Origin: Ponticaulis sp.
GTDB taxonomy: Bacteria > Pseudomonadota > Alphaproteobacteria > Caulobacterales > Hyphomonadaceae
Length of the DNA stretch: 5,073 nucleotides
Reading direction: 5' to 3'
NCBI GenBank assembly: GCA_002699325.1
Contig: PABS01000084.1
Coordinates: 1-5,073 of the forward strand
A model generated the notes under the pieces. The model made no database searches. It was not told the origin of the DNA and was given only the letters and a program-made list of their open reading frames with translations. Position 1 is the first letter of the stretch, and each line of letters starts with the position of its first letter. Of this stretch, positions 1 to 5,073 are shown piece by piece. Both the position numbers and the translations under genes were made by a program.

Positions 1-1053
1 AATCCGTTGAGTGCGAAACTCAACAGCTTGCTCTTCACGGCGCTTGAAGCGTCCAGCGGTGGTAACGGTGATCTTCGCTTCACACTGAATAAAGAGGCAT
101 CGAGCCGCGTGCTCTCAATGCTGTTTCAGTCAGGATATTCGGCGCGTGCGGAAATCGGTCTGATCGGAGACGACGATCTGGTCCTGAAAGTCTCGTCAGA
201 TGGGGCGAGCTTTCATGAGGGACTGCGTATTGAAGCCGAAACGGGCCAGGTCATTTTTCCGAATGGTAGCTCAGATTTCCGCGAACGTCTGACGTCTGAT
301 CGAACCTATTTTGTGAATGCTGCGACCGGCTCAAACGGGAATTCCGGACTGACAGCTGGCGAGGCCTTTGCGACGATCCAGCACGCGATAGATCTCGTTC
401 TGAGTGGCCTTGATTGTCAGGTTTATACAGTAACCATTGATGTGGCCGACGGCGTTTATGCGGAAAACCTCAAGGTCAGTGCTCCGATCATGGGGGCTGG
501 TGCGCTCCAGATCATTGGCAATGTTGGGACACCTGAGAGCTGCGTGATTTCGCATTCAGCCGCTGGCGTCATTGTCACGAATTACGCCAAAGTCCGACTT
601 GGCGGTTTCCATCTTGAAAACACGAGTTCAAAGAATGGCTTCCACATCTCAGAGGGCGGCATTGTCGTTCAAACCGGCTCCATCTCTTTTGAGAATTCAG
701 CTTCTGCGATTTATGTGGAAGGCTCAGGTTCTGTTTACCGCGTTTCCTCCGGGCATCTCACATTTTCATCCTCTGGAGGTGCGACCTGTGCACTGAATTG
801 TCGGCAATTCGGCTATGCAGAGATATCTGGGCGCACGGTGAACTTTTCGGGCACCCCAAGCTATGCCGCTGCGACGGTTCTGGCCGCAGAATTCGGGTTT
901 TGTCGTCTGACAGCGCTCAGCTTCACGGGTGCGTCTGCTGGCAAGCGGTATGATGTGTCCCGCAAGGCCATGATTTTTACAAACAGTGCCTCGGACACTT
1001 ATCTGCCGGGGACGGCCAGCGGAAGTTCGTCGGCTGATGGGCTCTACGTCTGA
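1..1053 (+). CDS. Phage/GTA-type tail fibre or tailspike protein, C-terminal part (DUF2793-type protein with beta-helix)
   Basis: Partial gene: the frame is open to the left edge, giving about 350 visible residues ending in TGA. A TTG at position 7 could serve as a start, but it is probably internal. The opening residues NPLSAKLNSLLF resemble the linker that follows the N-terminal DUF2793 region in alphaproteobacterial prophage and GTA tail proteins, so perhaps 150-200 residues lie outside. Numbering from that TTG, residues 20-90 match the usual middle module: an LNKE stretch, LFQSGYSARAEIGLIGDDD, then LKVSSDG and a TGQVIFPNG end. From about residue 100 (TYFVNAATGSNGNSGLT, AFATIQHAID, IDVADGVYAENL) a pectin-lyase-like right-handed beta-helix starts. 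It continues as short Gly/Ser-rich beta rungs to about residue 310 and ends in KRYDVSRKAMIFTN and a TYLPGTASGS tail. Such proteins form the receptor-binding or polysaccharide-binding tip of tails. No catalytic residues can be assigned. Family placement is from memory of homologues; the beta-helix is inferred from sequence pattern. Confidence 0.8.
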   Translation, partial: NPLSAKLNSLLFTALEASSGGNGDLRFTLNKEASSRVLSMLFQSGYSARAEIGLIGDDDLVLKVSSDGASFHEGLRIEAETGQVIFPNGSSDFRERLTSDRTYFVNAATGSNGNSGLTAGEAFATIQHAIDLVLSGLDCQVYTVTIDVADGVYAENLKVSAPIMGAGALQIIGNVGTPESCVISHSAAGVIVTNYAKVRLGGFHLENTSSKNGFHISEGGIVVQTGSISFENSASAIYVEGSGSVYRVSSGHLTFSSSGGATCALNCRQFGYAEISGRTVNFSGTPSYAAATVLAAEFGFCRLTALSFTGASAGKRYDVSRKAMIFTNSASDTYLPGTASGSSSADGLYV

Positions 1054-1058
1054 GAAAG

Positions 1059-1064
1059 AAGGGG
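1059..1064 (+). promoter_or_regulatory. Ribosome binding site of the holin-like gene
   Basis: AAGGGG lies 8 bases before the ATG at 1073, in the 19-bp gap after the tail-protein stop. It decides the start: the in-frame GTG at 986 and ATG at 1037 lie inside the preceding gene and have no comparable site at good spacing. Confidence 0.7.
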
Positions 1065-1072
1065 AAGACGCA

Positions 1073-1555
1073 ATGGAAGGCGACTGGTTTGGCATGGCCG
1101 CGAGCGCGGCAGGTGGCGGTCTGTTTGGCGTTATTGGGACGGCACTGGGACGCGTGGCGGGTTACTTTGAGATGCGCCAGCAGCAGGCCTTTGAGCAAAG
1201 CCGCTGGAGCCATGAAGCGGATATGGTACGGCTGAATATGGAAGTGAGCCGCGCACAGGCTCAGGCAGAAGCCGAACTCGCTGATACGCGCGGGTCATGG
1301 GAGGGGCTGAAAGCCAGTGTGCAGGCGGACCAGGCGCTGGCGTCGGGCTATCCGATCGTCGATGCGATCCGCGCTCTGACACGCCCGGCGCTGACATTGC
1401 TGCTCTGGCTGATCACAGCCCTCATTTTCTTCAACATAGACGAGACGCTCAAGGTGAGGATCGTCGAGACATCTGTCTTTGCGGCAACTGCTGCGACGCT
1501 CTGGTGGTTTGGTGATCGCACCGGGCCGAACATCCGACGTGGCTTCAGCGGCTGA
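1073..1555 (+). CDS. Holin-like membrane protein of the GTA_holin_3TM type
   Basis: A 160-residue protein starting at the ATG preceded by AAGGGG. Residues 8-31 are a Gly/Ala-rich hydrophobic segment (AASAAGGGLFGVIGTALG) ending in AGYFEMRQQQAF. Residues 32-80 are a charged, helical, probably coiled-coil stretch rich in Glu, Arg, Ala and Gln. Residues 93-106 (YPIVDAIRALTRPA) lead into a transmembrane helix at about 104-121. A second clear helix lies at about 131-147, and the tail is basic (GPNIRRGFSG). This order, including the 'R-x-x-x-R-P-x-L-T' entry to the helix, matches my memory of the alphaproteobacterial holin family named for gene transfer agent release. Holins permeabilise the inner membrane so that endolysin reaches the cell wall. 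The position 19 bp after a tail protein fits a late-operon role. No endolysin is visible here. Lytic function is inferred; it could be a phage membrane protein of other function. Confidence 0.72.
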   Translation: MEGDWFGMAASAAGGGLFGVIGTALGRVAGYFEMRQQQAFEQSRWSHEADMVRLNMEVSRAQAQAEAELADTRGSWEGLKASVQADQALASGYPIVDAIRALTRPALTLLLWLITALIFFNIDETLKVRIVETSVFAATAATLWWFGDRTGPNIRRGFSG

Positions 1556-1560
1556 TCAGC
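1551..1560. repeat. 10-bp perfect palindrome holding both convergent stop codons
   Basis: GCTGATCAGC reads the same on both strands. Its centre TGATCA contains the TGA of the holin-like gene (plus strand, 1553-1555) directly abutting the TGA of the DUF3429 gene (minus strand, 1556-1558). It has no loop and no T-run, so it is not a normal terminator hairpin. It may be only a by-product of two abutting stop codons. Confidence 0.6.
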
Positions 1561-2071
1561 GAGGGCCGACATACCAGGCGCAAACAGCCAGACACAGAGC
1601 GGCACTGACGCTGGCAATTACGCGCAGCCGTTTATAGTCTGACGGATATCCCGCTTTCAGATCGAAAGCGAGCAGGACGAGAAATCCACCGGCCAGCATA
1701 TAGTATGCCGCGGACAAGAAGATGCTCACGCCACCGCTGGTGAGCCCACCACCGATAATGCCCAGACCGCCGAGAATGCCGGCGGCACATGCCCAGAGGG
1801 CAGGGAGAACGGCAAGACAGAGGGTGAGAGCATGAGGCGTGTCGACATTCTCGCCAAAACTGGTGCCCCAGCGGGCGCCCCCCATAAAACTGAGAATGAC
1901 GGCGCCATAGAAGAGTTCCCCGAGGAGCCCGGTCTTCCAGAGCTGGATCACGTCAGCGGACAGGATATCAGCAAGCTGGTAAGGCGCGACACCGACCCAG
2001 GCGAAGAACACGAACGGGATCAGGCCGCTGATTGTCATGAGTGTTCCTGGAAGACCTGTTGTTCTCACCAT
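1556..2071 (-). CDS. DUF3429 family integral membrane protein
   Basis: A complete 171-residue, very hydrophobic protein of unknown function. Predicted membrane helices by eye are at about 8-28, 47-65, 81-108, 114-137 and 149-168, giving four to five segments in the inner membrane. The family-like features are SGLIPFVFFAW near the N-terminus, the conserved-looking YGAVILSFMGGARWG at 55-69, and the loop GYPSDYKRLR at 141-150 before the last helix. I recognise these as DUF3429 (a small membrane family common in proteobacteria), from memory. The ATG at 2071 has GGGAG 8 bases upstream; an ATG at residue 12 is a weaker alternative. The gene begins 16 bp after the glpK stop on the same strand, so it is probably co-transcribed with glpK. 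Its 3' end abuts the convergent phage-like gene with no gap. A role linked to glycerol or lipid metabolism would be a guess based on context only. Confidence 0.8.
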   Translation of the reverse strand: MVRTTGLPGTLMTISGLIPFVFFAWVGVAPYQLADILSADVIQLWKTGLLGELFYGAVILSFMGGARWGTSFGENVDTPHALTLCLAVLPALWACAAGILGGLGIIGGGLTSGGVSIFLSAAYYMLAGGFLVLLAFDLKAGYPSDYKRLRVIASVSAALCLAVCAWYVGPR

Positions 2072-2087
2072 GCTTGTCTCTCCCTTG

Positions 2088-3563
2088 TCAGTTATTGATG
2101 GCGCTTTTCAGCGCCTTGTTCCAACCCTCAATCAATGTTTCGCGTTGAGAAGCTGACATTGATGGCTCGAAGGAGGCGGCGACTTCCCGGGCGCTGTGCC
2201 AGTCGTCCAGAGTCATCCATCCAAGTTCTCCGGCCGCCAGAACTGCCACTCCGAGGGCGGTCATCTCGGGGTATGCCGGGCACTCCACAGGCCGGTCGGC
2301 AATGTCGGCGAGAAACTGCATCAGCCATTTATTATTTGCCATTCCGCCATCCACGCGGAGCACATTCACGGCGCAGCCATCCTGCTCAAATGCGTTGAGC
2401 AGATCGAGTGTCTGATAGACTGATGCTTCGAGCCCGGCCCGGACGATATGGGACGCGCGCGTGCCCCGGCTGATTCCTGTGATCTGCCCGCGGGCGTCGG
2501 GCGCCCAGTGAGGTGCGCCAAGGCCCGTAAAGGCTGGTACGAAATAGACCCCGCCATTGTCTTCCAGTTCAGCCGCCATGGCTTCTGAATCGGCTGCGGT
2601 TGAGATGAGCTTCAGCTCGTCCCGCAGCCATTTGATGACCGTACCTGCATTGAAAATCGAGCCCTCGAGTGCCCAGTGCGTCCGTCCCTGAGCCTGGTAA
2701 CCTGTTGTTGCCAGAAGACGGTTTTGCGATGTCAGAATGTCCTCGCCTGTATTAGCGACCAGAAATGCACCTGTCCCATAAGTGATCTTGGCTTCTCCCG
2801 GTTTGACGCAGGCCTGGCCCACAAGTGCGGCCTGCTGATCACCAGCAATGGCGAGCACCGGGATGGAGCGTCCAAAAAGGCCCGCGTCTGTTTGCCCGAA
2901 ATCACCACTGCTTGGGCCGATATTCGGCAAGAGAGACCAGGGGACATCAAAGATTTCGCAGAGCTTGCGCGACCAGGATGAGGCTGAAAGGTCCATCAAG
3001 GCTGTGCGGCTGGCATTGGTCACATCGGTGAGGTGTTCACGTCCGCCTGTGAGGCGTGAGAGGAGAAAACTGTCGATTGTCCCGAAGGCGGCGCGGCCTT
3101 CATCTGCAGCCTTCGCGGCTTCAGGATACTGATCCAGCGTCCAGCGAATTTTCGTTGCCGAGAAATAGGGATCAACAATCAGGCCTGAAAGCGAGCGGAC
3201 CACTTTCTCATGGCCTGCAGCGATAATTTTCTCGCACATCGGCGCCGTGCGTCTGTCCTGCCAGATAATGGCCGGACCAAAAGCTTTTCCGGTTTCGCGA
3301 TCCCAGACGAGTGTTGTTTCGCGCTGATTGGCAATCGCAATGGCGGCAATCTTTTCGACCCCGCCACTCGCCTCAATCACGGTGCGGCAGACCTGCAGGG
3401 TCTGGCTCCAGATGTCTTCGGGATCCTGTTCGACCCAGCCGCCCCTGGGAAAGCTGAGCGGCACTTCTTCCTGAGCGGTCTCTACGGGTTTCAGGTTGCG
3501 ATCAAAGGTGATCGCCCGCGTTGAGGTGGTCCCTTCGTCAATGACCAGAATATACTCGCTCAA
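2088..3563 (-). CDS. glpK: Glycerol kinase
   Basis: Phosphorylates glycerol with ATP to sn-glycerol 3-phosphate in the cytoplasm, trapping glycerol and feeding glycolysis and phospholipid synthesis. Starting at TTG 3563 the protein has 491 residues, close to the 495-502 usual for the FGGY-type family. Visible motifs, in that numbering: phosphate-loop DEGTTSTRA at 9-17; glycerol-binding Arg81-Glu82 (NQRET) and Trp101 (IIWQDRRT); YFSATKIRW near 133-141; catalytic Asp242-Gln243 (AGDQQAAL); TYGTGAF at 261-267; GLGAPHW at 347-353; nucleotide-site DGGMANN at 405-411. All key residues are present, so it should be active. The start was chosen because GGGAG lies 6 bases before the TTG and the product then begins at the usual SEYILVIDEGTTS. 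GTG 3566 is nearly equivalent. An in-frame ATG at 3638 sits in a terminator hairpin and would add 25 atypical residues. The loop matching the fructose-1,6-bisphosphate site of E. coli GlpK is altered. DUF3429 follows 16 bp downstream. Confidence 0.96.
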   Translation of the reverse strand: MSEYILVIDEGTTSTRAITFDRNLKPVETAQEEVPLSFPRGGWVEQDPEDIWSQTLQVCRTVIEASGGVEKIAAIAIANQRETTLVWDRETGKAFGPAIIWQDRRTAPMCEKIIAAGHEKVVRSLSGLIVDPYFSATKIRWTLDQYPEAAKAADEGRAAFGTIDSFLLSRLTGGREHLTDVTNASRTALMDLSASSWSRKLCEIFDVPWSLLPNIGPSSGDFGQTDAGLFGRSIPVLAIAGDQQAALVGQACVKPGEAKITYGTGAFLVANTGEDILTSQNRLLATTGYQAQGRTHWALEGSIFNAGTVIKWLRDELKLISTAADSEAMAAELEDNGGVYFVPAFTGLGAPHWAPDARGQITGISRGTRASHIVRAGLEASVYQTLDLLNAFEQDGCAVNVLRVDGGMANNKWLMQFLADIADRPVECPAYPEMTALGVAVLAAGELGWMTLDDWHSAREVAASFEPSMSASQRETLIEGWNKALKSAINN

Positions 3564-3569
3564 CACTGT

Positions 3570-3574
3570 CTCCC
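3570..3574 (-). promoter_or_regulatory. Ribosome binding site deciding the glpK start
   Basis: GGGAG on the minus strand, 6 bases before TTG 3563 and 3 bases before GTG 3566. The spacing favours TTG. No comparable site precedes the ATG at 3638. Confidence 0.6.
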
Positions 3575-3595
3575 GGCTTGTCTTATCTTTTGAGA

Positions 3596-3606
3596 CGGTT
3601 GAACCG
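3596..3606 (-). promoter_or_regulatory. Short dyad upstream of glpK, possible operator
   Basis: CGGTT-C-AACCG is a perfect 5-bp inverted repeat with a single central base, located 33-43 bases before the glpK TTG start, in the only space available for a glpK promoter. It could be an operator half-site or the core of a binding site, but it does not resemble the GlpR operator that I know from E. coli, and a dyad this short can arise by chance. Confidence 0.2.
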
Positions 3607-3617
3607 CGTTCTGTGCC

Positions 3618-3651
3618 AAAAAACAAGCGGCGAACCATAGGCCCGCCGCTT
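3618..3651 (-). terminator. Rho-independent terminator after the DUF885 gene
   Basis: On the minus strand, AAGCGGCGGGCC (3651-3640) pairs with GGTTCGCCGCTT (3636-3625) across the 3-base loop TAT. This makes a 12-bp GC-rich stem with only two G-U pairs, followed after one G by six T (3623-3618). It starts 36 bp after the DUF885 stop and ends about 55 bp before the glpK start, so it should separate the two transcripts. The plus-strand copy lacks a good T-run after the stem, so it is probably one-directional. Confidence 0.9.
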
Positions 3652-3687
3652 TGTGTCTGATCCTGACGATTTCAGGCGTGAGCCGTG

Positions 3688-5073
3688 TCAGGCTGCCTTC
3701 TGCTCTGCGATCCAGTCATTGACCAGCTCTTCCAGAATTTCGAGCGGAACTGAGCCGTTCTTCAGAACCACGTCATGGTATTCGGCAATATCAAACGCAC
3801 CGCCGAGCTCTGTCCGCGCATGCTCGCGGAGTTCAATAATTTTGAGCATACCGATCTTATAGGCGGTGGCCTGACCCGGCATGACGATATAACGCTCAAT
3901 CGCCTTGAGGCAGTCGCCTTCCGGGTTTGGCGTGTTGGTCATCAGATAATCGATGGCCTGTTCGCGGGTCCATTTTTTGTCGTGAATGCCCGTGTCCACG
4001 ACGAGACGGGCTGCGCGCCAGAGCTCCATGGCCAGTCGGCCAAAGTCTGAATACGGGTCTTTATAGAAGCCGAACTCTTTCGGGAAATACTCTGAATAGA
4101 GGCCCCAGCCTTCGGTATAGGCTGTGTAGCCGCCATATTTGCGGAAAAGCGGAATTCCTTCCAGTTCCTGAGCAATCGCGATCTGCATATGGTGGCCCGG
4201 AATGCCTTCGTGATAGGCGAGGGCTTCCATCTGATAAATCGGCATGCTGGCAGTGTCATAAAGGTTGGCATAATAGGTGCCGGGCCGGGAGCCATCGGGC
4301 GCCGGGCGCTGATAAAATGCTTTTCCTGCAGATTTTTCACGGAATGGTTCCACGGCCTTCACGACCAGATCTGCTTCTGGAAAGGTGTTGAACATGCGCG
4401 GCAGTTCTTCGCGCATATCATCAATGATTTCCGTCGCTTCCGCCAGATAGGCGGCTTTGCCTTCCGCGGTGTTCGGATAGAAAAACTCAGGGTCGGTGCG
4501 GGTGTATTCGAAGAATTCCTGCAAAGTGCCTTCATAGCCCACCTGACGCATGATGGCGCGCATTTCGCCATGGATGCGATCCATTTCGGCGAGACCCAGA
4601 TCGTGAATCTCGCTGGCGGTCATTGGCGTTGTCGTCATGGCATTGAGGCGCATGGCATAATAGGCGTCTGCGTCCGGGAACTTCCAGGCACCGTCTTCCG
4701 TGGTCGCATTGGCGCGATCATTTTCGACGAAGCTGATGAGGTCCTGATAGGCTGGCTCGACGGACACCTGGAGTGCGTTTGTTGCTTCATCGAGCAAATC
4801 ATCGTGCTGCGCCTCAGTGATGTCGCCAGCTTCATGAAGTGAGCCGACTTTTTTTCGAAAGTCTTCCATCAGCGGGCTGTCGGCCATGCCTTCAGTTTCG
4901 TTGAAGGGATAGCCGGAGATGACGTTCTGCGCGTCGTTGATCACATAGTCATACACAAAGCGCGGCGGCCGGATGCCCGCTTCTGCGGACCGTTTCGCGT
5001 TCTCAATATGCTGACCCAGATGCTCATCAATGCCATTGAGGCGCGCAATATAGTCTTTCGCGTCTGATAGCGA
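3688..5073 (-). CDS. DUF885 family putative zinc metallopeptidase, N-terminally truncated by the window edge
   Basis: Partial gene: the frame is open to the right edge, giving 461 visible residues ending QKAA. A GTG at 4956 could be read as a start, but the 39 codons before it (SLSDAKDYIARLNGIDEHL and on to RPPRFV) fit the family, so the real start lies outside. Family members are usually about 580-620 residues, so some 120-150 are missing, probably including an export or lipoprotein signal. The metal-site motif HEGIPGHH is at visible residues 288-295 (bases 4189-4212), a divergent relative of HExxH. TEGWGLYSE at 320-328 probably supplies a further metal-ligand Glu, as in gluzincin peptidases. 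The typical PGQATAYKIG follows near 400. All expected motifs are intact, so an active enzyme is likely. Substrate is unknown; peptide hydrolysis in the envelope is inferred. The gene ends its own transcript at the terminator just downstream. Confidence 0.88.
   Translation of the reverse strand, partial: SLSDAKDYIARLNGIDEHLGQHIENAKRSAEAGIRPPRFVYDYVINDAQNVISGYPFNETEGMADSPLMEDFRKKVGSLHEAGDITEAQHDDLLDEATNALQVSVEPAYQDLISFVENDRANATTEDGAWKFPDADAYYAMRLNAMTTTPMTASEIHDLGLAEMDRIHGEMRAIMRQVGYEGTLQEFFEYTRTDPEFFYPNTAEGKAAYLAEATEIIDDMREELPRMFNTFPEADLVVKAVEPFREKSAGKAFYQRPAPDGSRPGTYYANLYDTASMPIYQMEALAYHEGIPGHHMQIAIAQELEGIPLFRKYGGYTAYTEGWGLYSEYFPKEFGFYKDPYSDFGRLAMELWRAARLVVDTGIHDKKWTREQAIDYLMTNTPNPEGDCLKAIERYIVMPGQATAYKIGMLKIIELREHARTELGGAFDIAEYHDVVLKNGSVPLEILEELVNDWIAEQKAA

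Noticed and set aside
986..1072. Extended start (GTG 986 or ATG 1037) for the holin-like gene.
   Set aside because: The extra residues are a frame-shifted reading of the tail-protein end, with no good ribosome binding site; ATG 1073 has AAGGGG at 8 bases.
766..1095. A 109-codon minus-strand open frame over the tail-protein end.
   Set aside because: Composition is Arg/Pro/Ser-rich with no hydrophobic core or motif, and it lies opposite a real gene.
1540..1620. A terminator or phage attachment site at the junction of phage-like and chromosomal genes.
   Set aside because: The palindrome has no loop or T-run, there is no tRNA, and no direct repeat of this stretch is seen elsewhere in the window.
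3602..3619. Possible sigma-54 promoter (TTGGCAC followed by GC) before glpK.
   Set aside because: The GG-to-GC spacing is 8 rather than 10 bases, and no TTGC element follows.
4189..4842. A 217-codon open frame on the plus strand opposite the DUF885 gene.
   Set aside because: It is antisense to a gene with clear family motifs, shows no recognisable domain, and its length follows from the codon bias of the opposite strand.
4954..4956. GTG as the start of the DUF885 protein.
   Set aside because: The upstream 39 codons are open to the window edge and encode sequence typical of the family (IARLNGIDEHL, RPPRFVYDYVI).

Overview
The window looks like part of an alphaproteobacterial chromosome. The GC content is moderate to high, roughly 55-60% by eye. 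The best matches recalled from memory are to alphaproteobacterial families: a DUF2793-type tail protein, a gene-transfer-agent-style holin, DUF3429 and DUF885. A marine Hyphomonadaceae-like or Rhodobacterales-like host would fit, but that is an inference and no marker gene settles it.

Plus strand, 1-1555: the downstream end of a phage-like or gene transfer agent (GTA)-like block. First comes the C-terminal part of a tail fibre/tailspike protein with a right-handed beta-helix, cut by the left window edge. It is followed 19 bp later by a small membrane protein of the GTA_holin_3TM type. The pair fits the final tail-adhesion and lysis genes of a tailed-phage or GTA late operon.

Minus strand, 1556-5073: ordinary chromosomal genes. 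Reading in the direction of transcription (right to left), these are a DUF885 putative zinc metallopeptidase, cut at its N-terminus by the right window edge; a strong rho-independent terminator at 3618-3651; glycerol kinase (glpK); and, 16 bp after glpK, a DUF3429 integral membrane protein that probably shares its transcript. The holin and DUF3429 genes converge with no bases between them: their stop codons form TGATCA inside a 10-bp perfect palindrome.

The genes show no single joint pathway. The right side combines peptide turnover (DUF885, probably in the envelope) and glycerol uptake by phosphorylation (GlpK) with an uncharacterised membrane protein. The left side is mobile or domesticated phage material. 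No RNA gene, CRISPR array, insertion sequence or attachment site was seen, and there is no gene-free stretch longer than about 125 bp. No clearly new system was found. The points most worth checking are the phage/GTA block edge, the terminator that rules out the long glpK start, the altered allosteric loop of GlpK and the glpK-DUF3429 pairing.
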